50,872 nt of DNA, taken from assembly GCF_000485595.1 (NCBI RefSeq), contig NW_014577391.1:246529-297400 (forward strand), given 5' to 3'. Of this stretch, positions 1-10,517 are shown one piece after another (the first letter of the stretch is position 1; the number at the start of each line of letters is the position of its first letter). Below the pieces are notes generated by a model, which was not told the DNA's origin, made no database searches, and saw only the letters and a program-made list of their open reading frames with translations. The stretch comes from Priapulus caudatus (taxonomy: Eukaryota; Priapulida; Priapulimorpha; Priapulimorphida; Priapulidae). Made by a program: the position numbers and the translations under genes.

Positions 1-62
1 ACCTCTTAGCTATAGTATTATTAGCTCTTGATATATATATATATATATTCTTACATCCATAG

Positions 63-2235
63 CCTATTACCAGAATCCACGCACTGGCTCATAGCTAACG
101 AACGCATCGAAGAGGCAAGCACAGTTCTCACGAGAGCAGCAAAAATGAACGGCACTGAAATATCAACTGCAGGCGAGTATATAAGTTAATTGTGCTTTTC
201 AGCAGCGCGATTTTCGCCCTTCCATTACATGTGTTGTACACGAGACTTAACACGTATATTATTATTAACAAGAAAATGTGTATCCTAGATTTATGCTACA
301 GAGCTCAACTTACAAGAATTCATGCATAGACTTTACAGAACCGATAGACTTCCAGAAGTACCAAATGGTAGTAGTACACATTACAGTAGTCTCACAAAAC
401 ATGCTCTTCAATTTATGTGATTTTTGCGCAGAGTTGCATGTTCGTTGTAGCGTGAGTTGATAATAACTTTATTAATTTAAATAATACGTATTTTGTAAAT
501 TCTTTAGACTTGACCCCGATTGCACATAAAGAGGATAAGAAGAAAAAATACAGTATGATAGACGTTTACAAGACTCCGGGGCTCAGAATATTGGGAACGG
601 TTGTATTTCTTATTTGGTAATGGTTTATTAAAGTAGCATCCACGCTAAAATCTGTTAATTGTGTCGCGAAATCGAATTCAATATCTACGAATATTTACGG
701 CTAGTGGATTATTCAAACCCAATCAATTTTCTGGCTTTATCGCCTCTGGTAGACAATTATTCGACTTTCGCTAACCATTGCCTGCTTTTTCAGCGGTTTT
801 TATCTGCCGATTAGAGTAACACACCAAAAATAGTAGAAATAGTGGGTCTTAAAAACAGAGCGTGATCTTGAAACCAACACGTGCCTTTATGATTTGCTAG
901 CTAGGAGACAAGTTAACGGGAGCACTATTTCGTGAAGTAGTGATCGACTGCGTGTATGTGCGTACATTAGTAAGTACGAACATTTACCTATAAACTCATT
1001 CCGTGAGTATTTCCCTCACAGGATGGCAGATAGCATGGTGTACTACGGACTTACTCTGGGCCTGCAGAGTCAAGCAGGAAACATCTACCTGAACGGCTTC
1101 TTAAGCGGAATAGTTGAGTTTCCATCCGTTGCGATATCTATTCTGGCCGCAGAAAAGTAAGCATTTATCTGGTTTCTATTGCTTCGCAATAGAAGTATCA
1201 TATCTATAGCCTCAGTAGCTTATATAATATGCAGCCCTAGTCGTATGACACAACACGTACCTGCATGGCGTCGTTCATAACTACATGTTGTCACTCGTAA
1301 GTGCAAGTTGTCATGTATTATCGCTGTCTCTATGTACGCCATGGCGTCATCCCCGGGCGCCATCATCCCGCGATGTTTACTGATAGTTTCCCGTTCGTTG
1401 TGCGCCGCTGCGACGTTATGACAGGTTTGGACGGATAAAATCGCTGTCGTTCTTCCACGTCTGCTCCGGAATAGCGATGATCGTACTCTACTTCACTCCA
1501 CTAAAAACAGGTAAGGGGATGAAACGGGCAAAACAAGTGATCTATTTTTTCACCGAAACAACAGGACTGCAGCGCGTGTTTTCTTCTTAGTGTATTCTGC
1601 TTATCGGCCCAGTTTCTTAGCGTAATAGCGCTCAACATCAATAGAAATCAACCACTTTGACGGCGATGACACAAAATGTGGAGTTCAGTGACACCCACCC
1701 GCCACGACAAGACAACCCAGCACATACCATCCCAGATTTCCCACCACACTATCTGCTGTATGGTCCCCAAACATATTATTGTGGAAGCATGTTAGATATC
1801 TGTGTGTTCCAACTTCATATACATACATGTACAAACGGCTTCACATACTTTGTCATGGCGAATGCGAACGCAAACGTAGGGGTGCAGCACTCTAGATGGC
1901 AGCATGGTGGTCGCCTGTAGTTTAGAAATTGGCAGTCAGTGCGCCTATAGTATAGCTCAAGGGGTCGTTGTCGTAACAGGTACTACAGATATGTACCCGA
2001 GGTACATATATGTATACACAAAGAGTACCAGACTTGTACTACAGAAGTGTACCCTAACCCTAACACTAACCCTAATCCTAACCCTAACCCTAAATCTAAC
2101 CCTAACCCTAACCCTAACCCTAAACATACCTCATATAAAAATATAAACATAATACTAAACAACCTAAAACTACCTCGGGTACATATCTGTAGTACCTGTT
2201 ACGACAACGACCCTTCGTGCTATAGTATACTATAT

Positions 2236-2273
<38 letters not shown>

Positions 2274-3742
2274 GATGACTCAGTTACGCTACCCAAGTTA
2301 TTTTGTACGCGCATAGCAATAGTCTCGGTATACGTTCATAGTTACTTTTACGGGAAGGTCGCTAGTAGTGAAGCACAAATGCAAGCCGTAGAAGTTATCT
2401 TGTCACGCATTACGTCTCGCCCATTGTTAATATAGACGTCCAGCAATCAGATTCATGTTAGTTGGCCGGCCAGCCGTTTTCCTGTGTTCAAGGCCGACTC
2501 GAACGCCGTAAATGATGTTTTCCCCCTTGACCCATTTCGTGCACCACCCCTGCGGGCCAGCAGTTTTATAGAAGGGTCTGCCGAATCACACCCACGCGCG
2601 GCCATGCACGCACACACATGCAGACACAACTTCACGCATTCGCACATGTATGGGCGGGCGGACACACGCACGCACGCACGCACGAACAAAGACAACAAAG
2701 CACTCGAACGTGCGCACAAATGTTGCGCGGATAGTATTGGCGGTATTGCTTTACAGCTTTATTTTACATTACAGCTTTTTACATTACAGCTAATTTACAA
2801 TACATAACATTTACATTACAGCTAATTTACATTACAGCTTCGGGCACAGATCTGGGCTGGCTGAACACGACGTTTATCCTCACTGGAAAATGCATGATAA
2901 CGGCGGCATTCCGCATGATCTACATCTACACTGCCGAGGTGTACCCGACAGTCGTAAGGTGGACGTTGTTTCATATATGTAGCAGGAAGAATTTTGGAGC
3001 AATTAACGCAGATCGAGATCAATCGTTCGCTTTACTTAGTTATTTATGAAATTTAAAGTCGCATTATGTCCGGTTCGAGAAATATCGTCCGTTTTCTAAA
3101 CCTCATATTTCGCGAATTTCTAACTTATAATATTGAAACACATCAGCAATACAATTCCTTCGTTATTCATACTGCGTATTGTATAATGTTATATAACACC
3201 GTGTGCGGGAATGAGGGGTTGTTTGATTTGTGTTGTTCGATCAATTTTTATCTGCACAAGTCATGTATCCTGCACATTGCTCATCCGCAGGAACACGGGG
3301 CTGGGCATGTCATCCAGCGCTGCGCGTGTAGGCAGCATGATTGCACCAATGACCATAGCACTGGTAAGCAAATTTCGCGGTCTTCGAAATGTTTACAGCT
3401 ATAGGCGACTTGCTATCTCACACAAAAACAGGACGCGCTCATAAAACGTTTTATTATCGCGCATTTTATTCATTTTTACAATGATGCCTATTGACCACGA
3501 ATTTTGACTGACGGTTCTGTTTTCAGCAACGCCATTACCCGTGGGTACAACCAGTTCTGTTCGCGGGCATAGCGTTTGCGTGCGCCGTCGTGGGCCTCTT
3601 CTTCCCCGAGACGAAGAACAAGGGACTGTCGGAGACACTGGAGGAATGGCCAGACTGGAAGGCCGGCAGGCTATCAGTCGGCGACAGCGGTGACGGGGGA
3701 ACAAAGGAACTCGAAGCAGAAATGAAACCCATGGTTCCCTAA
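63..3742 (+). CDS. SLC22-family organic ion transporter, copy A (3' seven exons; 5' part outside window)
   Basis: Membrane transporter of the major facilitator superfamily, SLC22 (organic cation/anion transporter) type; substrate not predictable. Exons by splice sites and frame: 63-172, 508-616, 1022-1156, 1425-1510, 2838-2958, 3291-3363, 3527-3742 (stop TAA 3740-3742). Together they encode about 283 residues, the second half of the usual ~540. Visible family motifs are LLPESTHWLIA (SLC22 PESPRWL), SMVYYGLTL, FLSGIVEFPS, TAEVYPTVVR joined to NTGLGMSSSAARVGS, and FFPETKNKGLSETLEE. All seven exons have exactly the same lengths as exons 5-11 of the complete copy at 7762-13863, so this is a tandem paralogue. 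The first donor here is GC (position 173) where copy B has GT. Intron 8 carries a telomere-repeat MITE and an array of duplicated acceptor-like sequences. I see no frame damage. Assignment to the family is firm; the substrate is unknown. Confidence 0.92.
1313..1510 (+). repeat. Near-identical intron/exon block shared with 11873-12072
   Basis: From TCATGTATTATCGCTG to the end of the 86-bp exon, copy A and copy B differ at only about three positions in roughly 200 bases, including over 100 bases of intron. The flanking intron is alignable but clearly more diverged. This looks like a gene-conversion tract between the two SLC22 paralogues. Confidence 0.85.
1951..2229. mobile_element. MITE-like element with telomeric repeats between its inverted arms
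   Basis: A perfect 43-base inverted repeat (1962-2004 against 2171-2213, beginning GGGTCGTTGTCGTAACAGG) continues imperfectly outward to a TATAG motif on both sides. Between the arms lie about twelve CCCTAA-type units (2051-2124) with a few variants such as CACTAA and CCTAAT. It has no coding capacity and lies in an intron of SLC22 copy A. The right end abuts a (TA)n tract, so I cannot define a target-site duplication. The superfamily is unknown. Confidence 0.75.
2051..2124 (+). repeat. Interstitial telomeric repeat (CCCTAA)n
   Basis: About 74 bases of tandem CCCTAA with occasional variants, the C-rich strand of a TTAGGG telomere. Its enclosure by inverted arms and position inside a gene intron exclude a chromosome end. 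Confidence 0.9.
2745..2837 (+). repeat. Short tandem array repeating TTTACATTACAGCT at a splice acceptor
   Basis: Five or so degenerate copies of a 14-18 base unit, most ending TTACAGCT, run directly into the acceptor of the exon starting at 2838 (copy A). Each complete unit therefore repeats the acceptor AG and the first exonic bases. Copy B has a single ordinary acceptor here (12371-12373). Confidence 0.75.
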
Positions 3743-4723
3743 TGCTGTATTTTCTGTAAAATTTCCATCACGGAATTAATACCTTAATTGTGTGATCTAT
3801 CAAGGACTTACAAACGTGTTAACGTCAGAATAACGGTCTATTCATATTGAATATGAAATGAATGATAAATTAATCAATTAACATTGATTATCTAATTAAA
3901 CATATATACACCCGTCTACAGTCTTGATTACAGAGCTATTCCAGATATTAGATGTAGATCTATGCGCAGAATATTGCTAATGTTTATAAATAATTGTATG
4001 TAGGCTTATATATAGAATAAACAGCGTGAAATTTTCATAATGCTCACTACCGCATGATCATCTGGGGAATTTGACATAAATCGAATAAAGGATATGCACA
4101 CATGCAGGGAACGTAATGTGATAATAATTATTTCATTTTAAATACTTGTTCAACCAATACTTGTTCAACCAAACGAATTTACCAGGAATTTCTGAGAATA
4201 ATCATTCTAGACTCTCAGCTCAGTGGCGCCACTCTAAGATAGCTGGTTGCTATACATCTAAAGTAATAAATTACATACACTTAGAAAGTTTCAGTGTACA
4301 CTATTCATGCTAAATGACCACGAACTCACTCCAAAATGTTGAACATCACCTTGGCAAGTTCATTGCGCAGAATTGCGTAGTTTCTCAAAACAAATTATTG
4401 TTCTAGCCGTCTATACTAGCAAATTTATTACAAGTACAATGCAGAATGAAACATTCTAATGCCACGTATTGCCACAAAAATACAGAAAACCTATCCTCCA
4501 TGACGCGAAGTAGTATTGGGAAAAGACCAAATTGTTCAATTGTTCACGTTTTTCGGACTTGCTTCAGCAGAGGGACAGGATTTCAGACACGAATGCCAAT
4601 TATTTACTTTTTAAACTTTAGTCATTATTAATTAAAATGTAAAGCACATTTTACAAATTCGTATAATATTCATTTTATATAAAGCTGGTTTTCTTTTTCT
4701 TAGATGATGATATCAAGATGATA
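3743..4723. other. 3' flank of SLC22 copy A, homologous to 13864-14730
   Basis: No gene is visible. The stretch is AT-rich and shares scattered blocks with the 3' flank of copy B, so the duplication reaches well past the stop codon. The best block is at 4527-4585 (matching about 14666-14725), with TTTTTCGGACTTGCTTCAGC in both. A 17-base direct duplication (ATACTTGTTCAACCAA) lies near 4144-4170. Confidence 0.6.
4016..4089 (+). promoter_or_regulatory. Candidate polyadenylation signals of SLC22 copy A
   Basis: AATAAA occurs at 4016-4021 and again at 4084-4089, 274 and 342 bases after the stop codon, in an AT-rich 3' flank. Either could end the transcript. Position and motif are seen; use is inferred. 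Confidence 0.45.
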
Positions 4724-5936
4724 TCAGGAGTGAATAAAAATGGATCGGATTTTACCAAGCACGCGTGGTGTCAGCCCGCACGGCTCCACTTTGAACGTAT
4801 AACGACCGAAGAAGATTCTCTTGACAGTCAATAGACACAGACGCACGAGCGCCATCTTCATGTACAATAATATAGGCATAGCGGGTAACCCAGGGCGTGA
4901 TGCTGCGAGCAAAGTGAATATTATAGATCCGATTTTACCAAGTACACGTGCTGCCGGTCCGCGTGGTTCCACTTTGATCGCATAAGAACGGCCGATGAAA
5001 ATTCTCTTGACAGTAAACGGTGACCGACGTCGGAGCGCATTTTTCATGTACATAAGCATAGCGGGGACCACAGGGCGTGCTGCTGCGAGGAAAGTGAATA
5101 TTATAGCTTTGACTTTACCAAGCACACGCGCTGTTGGCCCGCACGGCTCCACTTTCAACGTATAAAAACGGCCGAAGAAAATTATCTTGAGAGTCAATGG
5201 AGACCGACGCACGCGCACCATCTTCATGTACAATAATATAGGCTAGCGGGTAACTCAGGGCGTGATGCTGCGAGCAAAGTGAATACTATAGACTGAATTT
5301 TACCTAGCACACGTGCTGTCGGCCGACACGGCTCCACTTTGAATGTATACGAACGGCCGAAGACAATTCTCTTGGCAGTCAAGGTCGACCGACGTCAGAG
5401 CGCCTTTTTCATGTACATAAGCATAGCGGGGAACCCAGGGCATGATGCTGCATGCAATGGGAATATTATAGATAGGATTTTACCAAATACACATGCTGTC
5501 GGCCCGCCTGGCTCCACTTTAAACGCATAAGAACGGCCGAAGAAAATTTTCTTGGTAGCCAACGGTGACCGACGCAGGAGCGCCATATTCCTGTACATTA
5601 TATAACATAGGCATAGCGGAGAACACAGAGGGTGATGCCGCGAGTAAAGTGTATCTTATAGATCGGATTTTACCAAGCGCCCGTGCTGCCGGTCCGCCCA
5701 GCTCCACTTTGAACATATAAGAACGGCTGAAAAAAAAATTCTTGACATTCAATGGCGACTGAGGCCGGAGCGACTTTTTCATGCACATAAGCATAGCGGG
5801 GAACCCAGGGCGTGATGCTGCGAGCAAAGTGAATATTATCAGGAGTGAATAATAATATAATTATATAGAAATAATATAAGATTAGATATAATAATAGATT
5901 TAATAATAATAATCTATTATTATTATTCACTCCTGA
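4724..5936. mobile_element. Satellite-cored element: six ~183-bp tandem units between TCAGGAGTGAATAA ends
   Basis: Six tandem units start at about 4743, 4926, 5106, 5291, 5471 and 5661 (GATCGGATTTTACC-like), 180-190 bases each. The array is preceded by TCAGGAGTGAATAA (4724) and followed by the same motif (5838) and then its inverse TTATTCACTCCTGA (to 5936). The 5838-5936 segment is itself a palindrome. The overall plan, a satellite core bounded by short inverted ends, resembles the tandem-repeat-bearing non-autonomous elements known in bivalves (pearl) and Helentron-associated elements; class membership here is inference. The unit is close to 61 codons, so long reading frames appear on the minus strand, but they are a by-product. 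Confidence 0.75.
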
Positions 5937-7205
5937 TGACATGCATAAAAGCTTGCACCTGTATATACCACATTGTACTTTTGACGTGTGTATGACTTAT
6001 CTGTACGTCACTACGCATAGTTGCCGCAGCTCCACGGGACGGTTTTTACAGATTTAAGTTATTAATGGCAATGAAATTATTAGGAGAGGAATAAAGTTTA
6101 TGCTTAAAAAATATGGCTGATAATACTGACCATGCCTCACTTCTTCTTCACCTCTGCCACTAGGTATATGCCGAAATTTCATCTCTGACAATTTTAGGCG
6201 AATAGTGTCTAGTCCCCGTGTGTGGCACGTAATCATTGCATCATCACAGTATTCTTTATGGGTCCTAGGTATGCCGAAGAGGGCATTGTGGGATGAGGCA
6301 TATATGTTGCCCTGTTATGTTGCTTATATATGTTGCCCATATATGCAGGATCCTACAGGTAAGTACTTTCGGTCTTTCCATTGATGTGTGTACTATTTAT
6401 TGCCCCCCCCCCTCTTTATAGCCATCTCCACTGTATAAGGACATCTTTTGCATATAACATAATTGCGCGTACCACTCGGTAGGGTTGTATAGATTACTCT
6501 AGATCTAGACCAAGCCAATTGAATTTTATTGCATGATTTTTATAGCGTGTACAATGTAAGATACAGGTCAAATTACAGCCTTCATCTGTTATATAATTTT
6601 CTCGACGTCCTACCCGTCACAGCGCGATACGGCGATGATTTTTCTGGTACAATTTCTGCGTACTGTGCACGTATTTTAAAACCGGACATGAAAGTCCTAA
6701 TCAAATATTATGACTGTCGTTGGGAATCAATGAGAGTGGGAGGACCACTCACATAGTTTAATGTTTGGCAGCTTTCATCATATTCGTGCGTGGGCATCCG
6801 TCAGTTTATGAGTGAATAAAATTCCTCATGCCTACATCATAAACCCATAGGGTCTTAGCTCAGCAAGATGGTCTGCTGCGGGAGCGTTTAGAAGAGTACG
6901 CGATTCAATTTGGTAGCTAGCTTTGGTAGTTAGGTTCTGTTTTGGTGTTATATTGCTTGAGTAGCATACGGCAATCGAAGCGTCTGCGACGGAAATGTGA
7001 CATATGATGTACAAACAGAACCTGCTGTCTCTCCGTATTTGTTCACCTGAAGTCAACACAACTATATGACTCGTACAGTATTCAGCGCAAATATCGTCTA
7101 GTTAGCAAACAGTCTCGCATCAAAACAGGTCTAAGCCCGAACAAAAAAACTCTCATAGTGATGTAGTTGTATTCCAGAGCATGCATAGCAGAGCAAGCAT
7201 ATATA
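5937..7205. other. Intergenic DNA between the two SLC22 copies
   Basis: I see no gene. The stretch is AT-rich, with a C run at 6403-6412 and a few short duplications such as TATATGTTGCCC near 6300-6345. Short reading frames here have no recognisable features. Confidence 0.5.
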
Positions 7206-7296
7206 TCAGGAATAGATAATAGGGATATATTATCTACTCCTGATATATACTCCCTATTATCTGCTCCTGTTATATATGCTAGCTCCTGATGGTATC
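7206..7296. mobile_element. Short palindromic MITE of the TCAGGAGTAGATAATA family
   Basis: TCAGGAATAGATAATA (7206) pairs with TATTATCTACTCCTGA ending at 7242. It is followed by further degraded copies of the right arm (TATTATCTGCTCCTG, AGCTCCTGATGG). The same arms recur at 13351-13384 and about 32878-32962, and in variant form around the satellite at 4724-5936. Confidence 0.65.
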
Positions 7297-7761
7297 GTGA
7301 TAATTAATTCCTTCCGACGCTTCCCAATGATGTATTATCAACACTACCGTGCAACCGTGTTACCCATAGAGTACAATTTAATTGTCACTAGGAAATCACG
7401 TAACCGATACATATCCTTTAATCATCTCAATTTAATTATCCTTTAATCATCATCAATACATATCCTTTAATCATTAACCACCGAGGTATATCGTATGCAT
7501 CACCAACCCAAATCCAACATAATCTTGCTTTCTAACATCAAGTGAAAATGTTTTATATAAATGGAATGGATGCGACATTACCTGCGTGTTTGAGACGCGA
7601 CACGGCATAGTGGTATACGGCTTGTCCCCCTTATATTTACACGCAATATGCTATAAATATTTTCCGCCACGTGGTTGCACCAGCGTGTGCATACCTCTTC
7701 ACAGAATAAGCGCCATTTTCACCACGGTGGTGTTCCTCAGTGCACCTATCGCCCCAGCTCT

Positions 7762-10475
7762 ATGTATTCCTATTTAGACGACGCTTTGAACAAACTCGGA
7801 AAATATGGAAAGTGGCAATTTTTCCTATTCTTTCTGATAAACGCGTTACAGATATTTGCCAGCTTCCAAACTTTCTCGATAAACTACCAAGGACTGACGC
7901 CCGCACACCACTGCCGCGTGCCCGAAGGAGCAAATCTCTCAGATGCCGTACCGGGAAAGTAAGTACTTGTCTAAAATTCGTCCGTATATAAGTTCCACAC
8001 ACGCCGAGTCGTTATTACACAAACAACGGTCAAAGCAGCCGCGTGCGCGACCAAAATGTAACGAGCTTGTGATGATTCGTGGGGTGTAAAAAGTTTGCAC
8101 ATGATTTCTTCAGCAACAGCTGGATTCGTACCGCGCTGCTATGTTGTCCAGCGGTTGCATATTTCACAAACTAGTAATTACTATCGAATAGCTGTAATCC
8201 ACGATATACGGTGTCAAATACGACCAGAGCAGGACCGTTGTCGCAAATTGTTAGCAAACAATTTCTACAATATTTGACAAGCCATGGTAAGATGTTAACG
8301 CTGCCTTATAGCCACATATCTGTGACAAGTCACGCAACTCTTTATCAGGAATGACGAAGACGAACTCTGGCAAGCGGACACGTGTAATCAGTACGTGAAC
8401 TTTAGCCAGGCGAGCAACGAAACCATAAAGTGTCAAGATGGCTACTGGTATGATGATACATATGGAGACACCATCGTCCCGGAGGTATGCTACGCTGCCA
8501 CATTACTAGCGTCGGCAATACATATCTGCTAGCATCGTAGCTGTGGCGTAAATGAGCCGGCCATCAATTTTTTTTTTAAAGGGGCAGAGTCGAAATTTCG
8601 AGATATGACCACTGGCAAAATTGTTATTATAGTCAATGGGCGCGTGTGTGCTGTACGTGCGGGCTTGTTCTTGCTGCCAGCGGATATGACTAGATAATGA
8701 CAATCGAGTGAGTGCATTTAGGCGTTATGCTCCGCGGAGGCTATGCACACGCTGTGACTCCATGTGACTGTGGAAGTCGCGTTTGTATAATACACGCGAC
8801 TATCTCAGAGACTGCGTAAGCATGCGCTACCTCGATGCAAATGTAAAGTGCATAAAGCTTGCTATATATCTAACCTGCTGGGCCACAGCCCTGGGGGCAG
8901 TTACTCCCTCATTAATTAGCAAATATGCATAATAACCTTAAAATGAATATAATAAATAATATAACAAACATATCCCTTCAACCTAACTTCGTCCTATATG
9001 TTTCTCGAAACCGTAAAAGAAATATGCTGTGCCCCCGTCATTATTCAGTTATATCGCGAAATTGTGAACCCATCTAGGAATTCCCCCAGACTCTCTAGGA
9101 TTTGTGAAACAGATAGTTATAGGTGAGAAGTTCCTTGGACAAGTTCATCGCGAGAAGGTTTATGAGCTCCTTGCGCAAACTATATCCATCTTGGTTTTAC
9201 AAATCTTGGTCGTGCCAGGATTCAGCCTATTCGGCTCATTCGCACCGCGGTGATGCTTTCAGTGGGACATCGTCTGCGACAGAAGCATCCTCGTGGATCT
9301 TTCCTCCTCTTCGTTCTTCGCCGGTAAACTTGTCGGGGCGTTAATCGTCAGCGTTTTGGCCGACGTTTACGGACGAAAATGGACCATGATCATATCGAAC
9401 CTGCTCTTCCTGGTGTCGGCGATCGTACAATGTTTCGCTAGCAGCTACATCATGTTCGCCGTCATGCGCTTCTTCATCGCTGCATTCGAAACGGTACGAG
9501 CCGGCTCCCTGGCGGGCCAGCTGTAGCAGCATGTGCCATAGTTTAATGTTTACCTATTAAACTAGGTAATCTCTGTAATTAGTATTACATGGTCTTAGTA
9601 AAAAAGTAATAAATAATTTTAATTATTTCAAGAATCAGTAGCAAATGAGTGTTTAAATAGTAATTAAATAGAGCGAATGGGAGGAAATTACCGCGAAATC
9701 TCATGAAGGCAGAATTTTATTTTCAAGCTTAAACATTGAGTGCACTAGCATTCAGCAAATTCAGCCAATGCATTGAACGTTAACACCCATTGCTGTTCGG
9801 TTCCGCTGTTTCAGGGAGGGTATCTAGTTGGATTCACGCTGTTATGTGAGTCCGTGGGTCCGCAGGCACGGGCATGGGTCACCGTACAGGACCAATACTT
9901 TTGGGCGTTTGGTATGATGTTACTTCCGGCCATCGCCTATCTTGTGCCTGATTGGAGGCTTATACAGATCATCACCACCGCACCGATGTGCTTCATGTTT
10001 ATCTATATTTGGTAGGAAGTCTTAGTTAACCACATTTCCTAAAGTGTCGCAACATTTCTGCAACTTTAGTTACTTGTATGTGCAAGGTCATTCACGTCTA
10101 CCTCATACGAACACGTTAAAAGAATGAATACATTGTAATGATCATTTTCTTCTAAAATCGCACTTTTTTAATAACTTAATAAATTGGACAGGGTTTACTA
10201 TAGATGTAATCTAGCGTTATTCCAACATTCCCGCATTTCATTGGTTGGGTATTTTATTTTTACAGCGGTCAGGGATTAGTACTTTATTGTTGTTTGGTTA
10301 TTTTTTAATTATATAATTTGTTAGGTTTATTTATATGTTTTATCAATTTGATATTTTAATATCTATAGGTTGGTCTAGGGTTGGATTATGACAGGTTTTA
10401 TGACAAATGATCATTCTGGCAACCCTCTATAATACACTAAAGTATGTGATACTCTGATATTGAGCCCAAGTTTTA

Positions 10476-10517
<42 letters not shown>

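Noticed and set aside
2051..2124. True chromosome end
   Set aside because: Enclosed by inverted arms in an intron with coding exons on both sides.
4724..5942. Several minus-strand reading frames (FGRSYAFKVEPGGPTARVLGK-like) over the satellite
   Set aside because: They recur with the 183-base monomer, whose length is near a multiple of three. Copies shift frame when the monomer length changes, and there is no start or codon signature of selection.
6529..7059. Short frames 6529-6756 (plus) and 6832-7059 (minus) as genes
   Set aside because: No recognisable domain, no splice context and no composition contrast with the surrounding intergenic DNA.
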